From NCBI GenBank assembly GCA_001632435.1, contig KV423967.1, forward strand, positions 69,100 through 133,099: 64,000 nt of DNA, given 5' to 3'. A program made the position numbers and the translations under genes. The stretch's first letter is position 1. Each line of letters starts with the position of its first letter. The stretch is from Calocera cornea HHB12733 (taxonomy: Eukaryota > Basidiomycota > Dacrymycetes > Dacrymycetales > Dacrymycetaceae). The notes beneath the pieces are model-generated. The model saw only the letters and a list, made by a program, of their open reading frames with translations. It did no database searches and was not told the origin of the DNA. Of this stretch, positions 1-8,682 are shown piece after piece.

Positions 1-300
1 CACCATGACCTGCTTTGCTGCCTCGACCAGGAAGGATGTGCGGCTGGTTCCTGCACGAGGTTTGGGAGCAAGTGCTTGACAGGTGTGGATTGGTCGGATA
101 CTGCGCACCACATACTCCCCTTCTCTGCCGGTGCATGACACCCAATAATCACACCCCTCCTGAGGGCAGTACATCGAGATCCGCCTCCTATCCCTCCTCT
201 TGACCCAAGCAAAAGCGCCTTGCTCATTCGAATGCAGTTGGATGTTGTATGCTGCGTCGTCGCGGGTGGTGAAGATTTTCCCTATCGCCAGCTCGGACAT
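1..300 (-). CDS. MULE-type transposase, N-terminal part (cut by window edge)
   Basis: The reverse strand is open from an ATG at 300 to base 1, giving 100 codons with no stop, and continues outside the window. Residues C45, C50, H72 and C74 form a C-x4-C-x21-H-x-C zinc-binding pattern. The complete transposase at 2993-4747 has the same arrangement (C86-x4-C91-x23-H115-x-C117), in both cases followed by a basic stretch. This is the FAR1/WRKY-GCM1-like DNA-binding head of Mutator-like transposases. The two proteins are otherwise clearly different, so this is a second MULE family and not a copy of the first. The catalytic core and SWIM finger would lie left of base 1. The zinc-finger alignment is seen in the sequence; the transposase assignment is inference from it. 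Confidence 0.7.
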   Translation of the reverse strand, partial: MSELAIGKIFTTRDDAAYNIQLHSNEQGAFAWVKRRDRRRISMYCPQEGCDYWVSCTGREGEYVVRSIRPIHTCQALAPKPRAGTSRTSFLVEAAKQVMV

Positions 301-445
301 GGTGGAGGCAAGCAGGGATGGACGCGGCGCGTCGGACGCGCATGTCCGGATCACCCCTTCGGATGGGGTGTATTCTGGAGTTTCGCCAGGCCGAGGGTAC
401 TCTGGCAGATACGCGTGCCCTGAGGGGTATTCTGGAAGATATCCC
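1..445 (-). mobile_element. Right-hand end of a second MULE element (partial)
   Basis: The partial transposase at 1-300 is followed by 301-445, which is unlike the neighbouring gene family. It holds three spaced sub-repeats on the reverse strand: CCAGAATACCCC, CCAGAGTACCCT and CCAGAATACACC. That layout matches the terminal inverted repeat of the complete MULE at 2750-4845, which has its own spaced repeats of a GGATGGCCCT-like unit. Similarity of the adjacent gene to its paralogs stops at about 455, so the element edge lies near 440-455. The exact end and the target duplication cannot be set because the other terminus is outside the window. Confidence 0.55.
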
Positions 446-1315
446 CCTCTTGTGCTTTAGTTAAGCTGGTATCCGAAGGCATGGCGATTTTTGGGGGGTC
501 CAGGGAGGTGTCATGATTTCCGTAGAGCTGCGCCGGGAAGCGCCAGATGTACTTGTCACCTCGCTTTGAGGCTATGATGGCCACCGTCAAGGTCCAGATG
601 AATATGCCGATGAGCATGATGAAAATCATCCAGCTGAAGGCGGAGATGACCTGAAGCTGACTGCAGATGGCAGCCGTAAAGCCGTCTGTGACAATCATCA
701 GTCAGTCCGGGGTCACCCAAAGAAGAGCAAAAGGACTCACTGCACAGGTGACCAGACGGTTGAAAGTATTTGAAGCACCCTCCAAACCCGCAGATGGCGT
801 TGGTGTCGTTCGAGGCAAGGCCACCGGTGGCTATGAGCCGAAGAGTCAGACGTTTCGGCGGATAAGCGGAGTGCCCATGAGATTACCCACCTGCCCAGAA
901 TGCAATCATTAAGAACTGCCATGACAACTCAACCGCGGTCCAGGATGCCCACGTGGGAGGGTAGTACGCCTCCATCCCCAACCTGTTGCACATGGCCCTC
1001 AATAAGACAGGACGAACCACTGGATTGCTCTACCGACTTACAGAAACATAGACAGCAGCATTTGTAACACCGCAGTGGCAACTCCAAGCCCGTAAGAGGA
1101 CGCGTCGGAGAAACCGGCATACCCTCCTTGGATAACGGCGGACGAAACAGCAAGAACAATGATCGAGAAGAGGAACGAGATCGCTGAGGTTACACCATTG
1201 AACGACAAATATCTGCATATGACTATCGTGCAGGCTTACCGAAAACATGGAATCGAGCCGCTTTCAAAGTTGGCACTGGCACCTTCATGATGGAAACGGA
1301 ATTGGCGTTGGACAT
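351..1315 (-). CDS. MARVEL-like four-helix membrane protein, subfamily A copy 1 (C-terminus altered)
   Basis: Start ATG is at 1315. Exon 1 is 1240-1315 and opens MSNANSVSIMKVPVP; exon 2 is 1042-1183, followed by three more exons. The spliced protein has four hydrophobic segments: the first begins in FAISFLFSIIVLAVSS, then YGLGVATAVLQMLL, then WTAVELSWQFLMIAFW, then VISAFSWMIFIMLIGIF. A cysteine-bearing loop lies between helices 3 and 4. After helix 4 the ASKRGD-x-x-IW segment is shared with the sister genes. Intron positions match copies 2 and 3 closely. The sisters end KGKAVDEER...PSP...I; this copy diverges after LTKA and reads into sequence resembling a MULE terminus, stopping at 351. MARVEL-like is a topology-based call. 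The function is unknown, perhaps membrane organisation. Confidence 0.75.
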
Positions 1316-1842
1316 ACTGGAAAGCAAAGAGGGCAAGAAGGCTGCAGCCTGCAGGCCGGCGTTGACTCCCGCCAGCGGTTTTATGTGGCTGGACTGACTA
1401 GCCGGTCACCGCGGATGAGGGTGGGACTACCTAGATTTGATCCTAACCGGGCACGGCTCAAGGTTCCGGCTGAGACAACGTGAAACTCGTTGATTAGTGA
1501 GCAATCCTCGACAGGGTACTGCGAGATTACTGCGAGATTGCTGCGACATGCTGTTCCGGGCTGCGTCCGCAGGCGTTGGCGTGAAGCCTCCATATGGCCA
1601 TATGGTTATGGACCCTTTCTTACGAACTCCCATTCAAAACTCAAGCAATAGCGCGGTCATAGAATGGGTTCTCTTAGACATCAGAAAGTATGCTTGGGCA
1701 CCATTCGGAATTCGGGGGTGTCACTTTCTGTCCTCCACAACAGGTGCTAGCTACTCCAAGCACTCGATCATATTCTCATACACCTAGTCCTAAATTTATA
1801 CAGCGGTCAACTCCTCTGTTCGAGACATTCCGTGTTGATCGC
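1316..1842. other. Intergenic: upstream region of copy 1, 3' flank of copy 2
   Basis: I see no gene. The stretch holds the palindrome at 1561 and a short TACTGCGAGAT-like tandem at 1517-1542. Short open frames here lack splice support and have no relation to the neighbouring family. Confidence 0.5.
1561..1572. promoter_or_regulatory. Shared upstream palindrome, copy 1
   Basis: CTGCGTCCGCAG lies 246 bp upstream of the copy 1 start codon and is preceded by TTCCGGG. The same inverted repeat (CTGCG-NN-CGCAG) occurs at 5093 and 6463, at similar distances from the other two subfamily A start codons. Probable transcription-factor site; the factor is unknown. Confidence 0.5.
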
Positions 1843-2739
1843 TCAGATACTGGGAGCGGGAGATGGAGTCTGGGCACGTTCTTCGTCGACGGCCTTCCCT
1901 TTGGTGATAACTGTCGTTGAGTTGAACGCCGGGCTCGCAGTAGCGTCGAGATAGATGGCGTTATTTTCATACGAATTCAAGGGGCTAGTCCAAATGAAGG
2001 TGTCCCCCCTTCTCGCAGCCTTGATCGCAACGGACAGAGCCCAGATGAACAATATCAAGAGAATAAGGAAGTTGATCCAGCTGAAGGAGAGGAGGACTTT
2101 GATCTCTCGACAGATCATGAAGGCGTAGTTGCCTAGAACAATGAAGGGTCGTATCGAATCATCGCACATCTAAGGAATATATGACTTACTACAGGAACCC
2201 CGTCCCTGGTAGTTACCCCTGAAACAATTTCCTCGACAGGTCCATTTGAGCGAATGTGCGGCCATACCGCCCGTAGCTTATGGAGGAATTGTCACCTCTG
2301 GTACGACGGGTAAGTAGGCAGCAAAGACGCACCTGCCCAGAGCCCGAGGAGGAGGAATGTCCATATCAGCTCCACTAGAGTCCATGAGAGACAAGTAGGG
2401 GGGCGATATGCTTCCAGGCCTAAACTAAGAGAGCCGATCCAGTCAGCAGAAGGTACAGTATGGACGTTCGCGGTTGATTGTGACGCACACTAGGACGGTC
2501 AGGACCACAGTGAGTGCCGAAACCGCCACGGCAACAGCATAGTCTGGTGCCCCAGAAAGGTTGCTCTGAGTAATGGTAGAAGCGATGGGTAGAACAATGA
2601 CCGAAAATATGAACAGGAGCACTGGCACCAGGGAGGTCAGTACGGGCGGCTATAGAATAGCATGAATAGATGCGTACGAAAACCAAAGAAGCGGGCAGTC
2701 TTGAATGGAGGCACAGGTACCTTAACCATTACGTATCCT

Positions 2740-2749
2740 GTGGGATTAG
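2740..2749. repeat. Target site duplication, left copy
   Basis: GTGGGATTAG directly precedes the element end GAGTAATTTCC. The identical ten bases follow the other end at 4846-4855. A perfect 10-bp duplication is within the 9-11 bp typical of Mutator-like insertions. Confidence 0.9.
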
Positions 2750-2895
2750 GAGTAATTTCCTCGGATGGCCCTACTGCGGGGCCAGAGTTCCTGGTATGGC
2801 CCTCCGGGCGCAAATTCCCCCAGTAGCCCTAGGGCCTGCCCTAAGCAATGCTCACAGGAGCAGATGGACGTAGGGAAGAGAGATGCACACAGGGG
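2750..2895 (+). repeat. MULE terminal inverted repeat, left
   Basis: It aligns with the reverse complement of 4700-4845 over its whole length. Internal units at about 2763, 2793 and 2826 vary on GGATGGCCCT. The similarity fades beyond about 2895. Confidence 0.85.
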
Positions 2896-2992
2896 TCCGG
2901 TCTTGTTGCGTCGACTTTTGACTTTTTCATGGGCTCACCGGAGTGTTTTTGTTTCAACACCTTTTATTATTGTAATCTATATATAGTAGTAT

Positions 2993-4747
2993 CTAATAAA
3001 TGCTCCTTGCCTCTTTCCTATTAACAGCACGTCGTCCCCTTGCTTGTTTTTCCGGCGGAGCATTGATACTAGTATCTTTCTCGAGTTCCGAAACCAGGAT
3101 GGGCACATATTCATTCTTGTATGCCTTTGAAAGGCTGTCTTGTGAGTAGAATATGCTGATGAAGTTGCCAGGTGCTAGTTTTGAGTAGCGACAGAGCTTG
3201 ATTGCATGTCGGCATGGGATAAGATACTCTTGAAAGAATCCACATGTGCAGCCACCTGTGAATGTAGCTGGATCGAGGTATACTTCAAATTCTTTTTCTT
3301 CGGGAGGCTCGCCAGTCTTTAGTTTAGCATGGAATGGGGATGAGACCCATATGAGAGACTCATTAGCATGTCCAGCCTCATCACCAAGCAGCCGTAGTGC
3401 AAATGGTGTTGGTCCTTCGGGAAGTGTTGCTGCATGGAGTTTTCGGGTCGCAAACTTCATCATTTGGTCTTTCCATATATGATCAAGTAGTTGGAGTGCT
3501 GGGTATCGTCGTGCTCGTCGGTAAGCACTATTCATGACTTCGACAGAGTTTGATGTAAACTTTCCAAAGCGATAGCCCGGAAATGCATATGTCGCCCAAT
3601 TCTTGTGGGGGATACCATTGACATACTTTGCTGCCGGCTCGCTTAGAGTCTTCATCTTGTCAAGCTCCTCGTCAAAGAGCTTTTTGGTCTGTGCCTTCAC
3701 AAGTGACCAAAAGCGAGCTCGGATTTTGTGGCCATAGTTTTTCTCCACATTTGCGCATAGATGTTGAGCACAGAATGCCTCGGTGACGTCAGGCAGCTCA
3801 AGGGAGACCGCATTGAGAAGGCCCTTCTGACGGTCGGAGATAAGTACCGTGAATGGAGAGTTGAGATTTTGGAGTGCCTCTCGAAGATGTCGAAAGAACC
3901 AGCACCAAGTGGTGGTATCTTCTTGTGGTGCAAGCGCCCAAGCAAGAGTGATAATCCGATCTTCAGCATCATATGCTGTCGCAAGGAGAAGAGTATACTC
4001 GAAGGCGGTTTTGGTGAATGCACCATCCACAGCAATGAAGCAACGCAGGTAAGGCCATGCCTTCTTTGCAGGTGATGGGCAAATGAAGATAGAGTGAAAA
4101 TCATTTTGTCGGTTAATTCGAAGGTCAACGGTTGCTTCTGGGTCGCGCGTGAGAATCAGAGCCACATAGTTGGGCAGCTTCTGAAAGTCGGTCTTCTGCT
4201 GGGATTTGCTTTGTGATTGGAGGCGTTGCTGAGCACTCCATGCTGCTTTGTAGTTGATGTCAAACCCATCTTTCCGGAGCATATCTTGCACGAGGCCAGG
4301 AGTGGCACTTTCGGATGGCAGCCGAGAGTTCTTCACCATATAATCGATGTATTTGCTGCGACTTGTAGCACCTCGGGCTTTCTTCACTTTGCCTTGACAG
4401 TTGTGCACTGGCCTCAATGTCACAAGTACAAAGCAGCCCTCCTTAGGCCTTTCACGGACAGAAGCCAAGAATGGGCAGTCCTCGTACTGGCAGACCATCT
4501 TGAGCCGTTGAAGATTGCGCCGTGGAGTGGAACAGTCGGCACCACAACCCCATGAATAAGTGGTGATTGCATGGGAAGCTTCATCAAGTGTGTTGAAGCG
4601 CTGCCCTTGGACAAGTGAAGCCATAGTATAGAAGTTGCCGTCAAGAAGAATGCAGAAGACGCGTCTGAATGTGTCAACAGACGACGCGTTGGCATGCGAC
4701 CCTTGCATGCCTCTCTCTCTCTTACGTCCATCTGCACCGCTGTGCAT
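2993..4747 (-). CDS. MULE transposase (DDE, MuDR/FAR1 type)
   Basis: A 584-codon uninterrupted ORF. Domains in order: a C86-x4-C91-x23-H115-x-C117 zinc-binding head followed by a basic patch; a MULE transposase core (about 230-410) with first aspartate D241 (FIAVDGAF), second aspartate D305 (LISDRQKGL), the family's C-x2-H pair C326/H329 (CAQH) and candidate glutamate E403 (NSVEVMNS); then a SWIM zinc finger near 490-510 (CTCGFFQEYLIPCRHA). All expected catalytic and metal-binding residues are visible, so the enzyme looks functional. It would cut and rejoin DNA at its own terminal repeats. The ATG at 4747 lies in the terminal repeat; the ATG at 4624 (MASLVQGQRF) is an equally good or better start. 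Intronless, unlike the host genes. Confidence 0.92.
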   Translation of the reverse strand: MHSGADGRKRERGMQGSHANASSVDTFRRVFCILLDGNFYTMASLVQGQRFNTLDEASHAITTYSWGCGADCSTPRRNLQRLKMVCQYEDCPFLASVRERPKEGCFVLVTLRPVHNCQGKVKKARGATSRSKYIDYMVKNSRLPSESATPGLVQDMLRKDGFDINYKAAWSAQQRLQSQSKSQQKTDFQKLPNYVALILTRDPEATVDLRINRQNDFHSIFICPSPAKKAWPYLRCFIAVDGAFTKTAFEYTLLLATAYDAEDRIITLAWALAPQEDTTTWCWFFRHLREALQNLNSPFTVLISDRQKGLLNAVSLELPDVTEAFCAQHLCANVEKNYGHKIRARFWSLVKAQTKKLFDEELDKMKTLSEPAAKYVNGIPHKNWATYAFPGYRFGKFTSNSVEVMNSAYRRARRYPALQLLDHIWKDQMMKFATRKLHAATLPEGPTPFALRLLGDEAGHANESLIWVSSPFHAKLKTGEPPEEKEFEVYLDPATFTGGCTCGFFQEYLIPCRHAIKLCRYSKLAPGNFISIFYSQDSLSKAYKNEYVPILVSELEKDTSINAPPEKQARGRRAVNRKEARSIY

Positions 4748-4845
4748 TGCTTAGGGCCGGCCAAAGGGCCACTGGGGGAATTTGTGCCCGGAGGGCCATC
4801 CCAGGAACTCTACCTCCGCAGGAGGGCCATCCGAGGAAATTACTC
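4700..4845 (-). repeat. MULE terminal inverted repeat, right
   Basis: Counterpart of the left repeat. The longest transposase frame starts inside it (ATG at 4747), so the repeat probably also carries the transposase promoter and 5' leader. Confidence 0.85.
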
Positions 4846-4855
4846 GTGGGATTAG
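4846..4855. repeat. Target site duplication, right copy
   Basis: GTGGGATTAG, identical to 2740-2749. It is followed directly by CCAT, whose complement is the original start codon of the interrupted gene at 4859. Confidence 0.9.
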
Positions 4856-4859
4856 CCAT

Positions 4860-5354
4860 GAGTGTCGAATTGGCTGCGCAGAAAAGGGAACGGGTTCTGT
4901 GACGAGTGCTCACTCCCGCGGGACGCTATATACCTTTGGACCGGAAGTTCATGGGCGGGCCACGGGACCAACCTGTGACACGTCAAGGACCCAAAGAGGA
5001 AACCAATCACCATGATCACCAATGGCGGACACAACGGCAGCGAGTGAGGAGGCCATGAGTCTACTGCGCGCTGCTGTGACATTTCATTCCGGCTGCGTCC
5101 GCAGGGCTTGGCTCGCTCTGGTACTGTACAGTACATATTCTGGTTCTTTGTCCTGCGGCATTGAATCCCGGATGGGAGTAGACTCATTCGCAGTCTCGTC
5201 GCGCCCAAAACATCGATTGCAGACACGAGATCCGATTCGACCCCTTTCGACAACTTGACTACCTAGTAACGCGCTACAGCGGATTGAATTGCATGGTCGA
5301 TACATATCCCGATAGCTCTGTACTATGAATCCAGAGCTACACGTTGGGTGCGTA
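4860..5354. other. Intergenic: original upstream region of copy 2, 3' flank of copy 3
   Basis: No gene seen. It contains the shared CTGCG-NN-CGCAG palindrome at 5093, a perfect 14-bp palindrome GTACTGTACAGTAC at 5121-5134 and a TGACACGTCA box near 4976-4985, also present upstream of copy 3 near 6339. This promoter is now separated from most of its gene by the transposon. Confidence 0.5.
5093..5104. promoter_or_regulatory. Shared upstream palindrome, copy 2
   Basis: CTGCGTCCGCAG, 234 bp upstream of the original ATG of copy 2 and preceded by ATTCCGG. Identical to the site upstream of copy 1. Confidence 0.5.
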
Positions 5355-6249
5355 CTAAATGGCGGCAGTGGGCGAAGGTGCCTCGCCACGCTCCTCATCG
5401 ACTGCCTTTCCTTTGGCAAGGCTTTCGATCGACGCGTTGAAAACGGGGATAGACGTATCAAGACGAATGACACCACTCTGGTAAGAGTGTACCGCAGTGG
5501 TCCAGATAAAACCATCGCCTCGCTTCGAGGCCCGGATGGCCGCAACGAGCTCCCACGTAAAAAGAATGGAGAGTATGATGAAGGCGATCCAGCTGAAAGC
5601 GGTGATAACTTGCAGCTGCTGGCAGATCGAGTACGAGAACCCTGCTATAGTAGATATCAGTGGTTTGGAATGCCAAGGGGGAGCGGAGGCGGAGAAGAGT
5701 CTCACAGCACTGGGTACGATTCCAGTATCTGAAGCACATGCCTCGACAAGTATATCTGATTGAGTTGGCTGCAATGCCGCCGGTCGCTGGGAATGAAAGT
5801 CTGAATTTAAGAAGAATGGCCAGATTTGGGAACCGCTTACCGCCCCAGAATGCAATCATCAGGAACATCCAGGTCAGCTCAAACACGGTTGAGGAGAGCC
5901 ACGTAGGGGGACAGTACCCTTCCACGAGGAGTCTGGATCGAGTAAGGATGGAGTAACATGCATTCACGTTGATTTTGTAACTCACACAAGGAATGTCACC
6001 AGCAACGTAAATGAGGAAGTGGCGATCCCAACTCCATAGCTGCCGGCATTGTCGATTTGCGACTGGGTAGTAAGACTGGACGTGATGGGAAGAATGATGA
6101 CCGAGATGAAGAACAGAACCACTGAACTCGATGTTAGAGTCGAAATAGACAGCTCTAACAATTGGATTCGCACCAAAACTGACGAAGCGCACCCTCTTGA
6201 AGTTAGGTACAGGCACCTTGATCATGATGTATCCCTTGTCGTTGTCCAT
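5355..6249 (-). CDS. MARVEL-like four-helix membrane protein, subfamily A copy 3
   Basis: The best preserved copy. Start ATG at 6249, with exon 1 reading MDNDKGYIMIKVPVPNFKR and ending in phase 1. Helix 1 is in VVLFFISVIILPITSS, helix 2 in YGVGIATSSFTLLVTFL, helix 3 in VFELTWMFLMIAFW and helix 4 in VITAFSWIAFIILSILF. The loop between helices 3 and 4 carries cysteines (TCRGMCFRYW). The tail is short, charged and proline/serine-rich, ending SPTAAI at 5355. Five exons share boundaries and phases with the sisters. There is no signal peptide beyond helix 1. Family and topology are visible; the function is unknown, and MARVEL-like is the nearest architecture I can name. Confidence 0.8.
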
Positions 6250-7059
6250 GGAGGGAGGGTAAATCGGGTTAGACCTGACGGGAGCTGGGTGTATTTGTAA
6301 CTAGGAGGGCACTCTCCGATAGACGTGGACCAAAGGGTGACACGTCAGTGAAACATACAGCGAGGTTACCAATATTCTGACAGAAGTGGCTAGCTACACA
6401 GCGCGGTGGTTGGTCGTTGATAATCAAACGGTGGCTGCGTCGCAGCCGCGATTTCGTTCCGCCTGCGCCCGCAGGCCGTGTCAAGGGTCTTGTGGTTCTG
6501 AACGGGACGGTCCATTTAAATACTTTGCTTCCTACGCTATTGATGCTCCGCGATATGCCAAGCGCTTATTCGTCACCGTTCTTGTTCTTGAATACATTGT
6601 CGCATTGTTCTTACGAAGCTCGTTGCTTCTGACAGGGGCTATGCTGCGAGCGACGGTCGCAGTCTGCTGGCTCGGGCCGATAAATGCGCCAGTCAACAAC
6701 AACAGGGGCACCGGGGCGCCGAGACCGGGACTGAAGGAAGACCGACATATGCCATTCAGATACGCAGCTGAGATGCCAGGGGTCGCAGCTGGCAGAGGCA
6801 TGCGCCTCGATGACTGTGTCAGGGGACTCTCAAACCATCGCTACCGGGAGTGCCGTCCGCACCGACAGCAGAAGCGCACCGCCCACCAAGCGAGGGAACG
6901 GGGCACGGCCCGGTACTGTACAGTTCCAATACGCGTGCTCTTGTACAATTGGTCAAACTCGGATGACAGTCCTAATCGGTCCCTCAGCCACTCTGGGACA
7001 TGCCTATTATATCATGGCCGTAGTCAAAGTATATCTCCGCCTATCGCCCGCTGAGGCGC
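6250..7059. other. Intergenic: upstream region of copy 3, 3' flank of the subfamily B gene
   Basis: No convincing gene. It holds the palindromes at 6433 and 6463, a TGACACGTCA box near 6339 shared with the upstream region of copy 2, and a GTACTGTACAGT palindrome at 6913-6924. The 222-codon open frame across 6386-7054 has low complexity and no family resemblance. Confidence 0.5.
6463..6474. promoter_or_regulatory. Shared upstream palindrome, copy 3
   Basis: CTGCGCCCGCAG, 214 bp upstream of the copy 3 ATG and preceded by GTTCCG. A second perfect palindrome, GGCTGCGTCGCAGCC, lies 16 bp before it at 6433-6447. Confidence 0.5.
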
Positions 7060-8099
7060 TCATGCCTGTGAGGACGGCTCCACCTGTATCGTCGGTGCGG
7101 TCTGTGTGGTTGGTACAGACTGCGTGGCCGGTTCAAGCTGCATCGCATGTGTAGATGGTGGATGTGGTGGAGCCTGTGCGGTTGATGCAGCCTGTGGGGT
7201 CGGTGCAGCCTGTGCGCCCTGGACAACCTGCGCGGCGAGTGTCTGCTGCGTAGGTGGAAGAGCCTGGTGGGTAGGCAGCGGGGTAGCGGCCGGCGTAGGC
7301 CGCTCGTCCATGCCAAACTCGCCATTGGGCTGCATCCGCTTCCCGTCCGTCCTATGCTGTGGGAACACCGGCATGAACTCGTACTCGTGCGCTGGGGACG
7401 TCCAGATGAACGGGTCACCGTCGATATGCGCGCGAATGCCGACGTAGAGCGTCCATGACCAGAGCGAGAACAGGATCACCGTCGTCATGATCGCGAAGCC
7501 TGCGACGGCTTGCATCTCCCGGCATACGGGCTTTGGAGGGCCGGCTGCGCGAGGGGACGTCAGGCGCTGCGGTACATCGTGCAAGGAGAGGGAGGAACGC
7601 ACAGCAGTACTCGAAGCCCTTCGGCTGTGGAACGCATACGGAGTGGTTGCACCACTCCCAGTCGTTGATTGCTAGAGCGCCTGTTGCTGCAGGAAACGAG
7701 ATGTGAGCGAGAATACGACGCGTGGGTTGTGGGAGGCGTACTCAGCGAGAGCACCCATAGCACGCCCATCCACCCCAGTTCTACGCTGGTCCACGACGTG
7801 AACACGCCTCGCCGCCACCAGTCGATCGCCAGTCTGCCTTATCGTGTCAGCTCTTCGCCCTCCATATTCTGGAAGGTAGGACGCACACGATCGGGCAGGT
7901 GACCAGCATCAGCACGCCAGTAGCAACACCGACGCTGAAATCAAAGTAGGTCCATGCTATTAAGTTGCAACTGAGACCCAAGAAGATGACGCCGAAGATG
8001 GTGCATGTTACTGCCCGTGAATGGTCAGCGGGGCTGCTGCTTGGAACTGAAGGAGGAGCACGGCGCACCAAGAGATAGTATCCGTAGTCGTCGCAGCAT
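7060..8099 (-). CDS. MARVEL-like four-helix membrane protein, subfamily B copy 1
   Basis: Start ATG at 8099. Exon 1 is MLRRLRILSL, aligning with MFSLLRLAGL of the gene at 60964-61739. Helix 1 is in TIFGVIFLGLSCNLI, helix 2 in FSVGVATGVLMLVTC, helix 3 in SVELGWMGVLWVLSL and helix 4 in AVAGFAIMTTVILFSLW. The GVFTSWTSVELGWMGVLW block is almost identical to its distant sister. A loop with paired cysteines (WCNHSVCVPQ) lies between helices 3 and 4. Unlike the sister it has a tail of about 100 residues rich in Pro, Gln, Thr and Ala, with repeated short units (PTTQ, PTIQ, PTPQ). The donor after exon 1 is GTGCGC. Probably an integral membrane protein of unknown role. Confidence 0.78.
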
Positions 8100-8144
8100 G
8101 TGTATGGTTGAGGGTGCGGGGGCAACGGCGGCGGCAGGACGGCA

Positions 8145-8224
8145 GGAGCAAGGCAAGGCGAGGCAAGGCTTTGTGCTTCTTGGCGGAGCAAGGCAAGGCG
8201 AGGCAAGGCTTTGTGCTTCTTGGC
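8145..8224 (+). repeat. 40-bp direct tandem duplication
   Basis: Two adjacent, essentially identical 40-bp units beginning GGAGCAAGGCAAGGCGAGG and ending CTTCTTGGC. They lie 45-125 bp upstream of the subfamily B start codon at 8099, in its promoter or leader. Confidence 0.85.
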
Positions 8225-8682
8225 TGCGGAGGAGGAGGCTGATCGGTCTGATTGTCTCTAGCCCGTCCCGATCTGCAGCCGACCCTCCGCCCCATGTCCG
8301 ACTCGGTTCACTCTCACCGTCACCGACGCATTTCAATTACGCCTTTTCATGTGCAGTGCAAACAGCATACGCGGTCGTTCTGTATGGTTATATCTTAATT
8401 CTTAACGTGCCTAGAAATGAATATCGATTCGTATCTCCGCCCAGTGAGCGCGCTCCGCCAAGGCTTTCTCACGGCTGCTTAGTCATCAAAGCGCCCGCTT
8501 CCTAACTTCCGAGGAAAAGCGTTAGCTCTGAGTAGCTGTTCAGAACGGCGCATCCGGTGTGTGTGAGGGAAGCTAGGATATGGACTATCTTGAAGCCACC
8601 AGGAGGCTCACGGAATCCGTTCTTAGTGCTAGACGTTAGGCTGTAATCACATATCTCTTGGAAACGCCTGGTCAACTGGTCA

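Larger units (their letters stand above)
2750..4845 (-). mobile_element. Complete MULE DNA transposon, 2,096 bp
   Basis: The element starts GAGTAATTTCCTCGGATGG and ends with its inverse. Inverted repeats of about 145 bp (2750-2895 and 4700-4845) align with scattered mismatches and contain spaced GGATGGCCCT-like units. A perfect 10-bp target duplication flanks it. One long reverse-strand ORF (2993-4747) encodes the transposase. Base composition is more AT-rich than the host genes around it. Intact ends, an intact ORF and a perfect duplication point to a fairly recent, possibly still active, autonomous insertion. It lies in the first coding exon of a MARVEL-like gene, in the same orientation as that gene. 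Confidence 0.9.
1843..4859 (-). pseudogene. MARVEL-like subfamily A copy 2, first exon split by a MULE insertion
   Basis: Exon 1 begins with ATG at 4859 and continues at 2739 after the inserted element. Without the element and one 10-bp duplication it opens MANPTGYVMVKVPVP, matching the sisters MDNDKGYIMIKVPVP and MSNANSVSIMKVPVP. The downstream exons look intact: helices 1-2 at about 2460-2627, helix 3 at about 2330-2430, the cysteine loop at about 2190-2270, and helix 4 with the tail at 1843-2120, ending KGKAVDEER...SPAPSI. An in-frame ATG at 2729 (the ninth original residue) lies just inside the element border, so a protein missing eight residues could still be made if transcription starts in or through the transposon. 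Hence an interrupted gene, not certainly dead. Confidence 0.8.

Noticed and set aside
6386..7054. 222-codon plus-strand frame upstream of membrane-protein copy 3
   Set aside because: Overlaps the likely promoter and palindromes, with no domain and no splice context.
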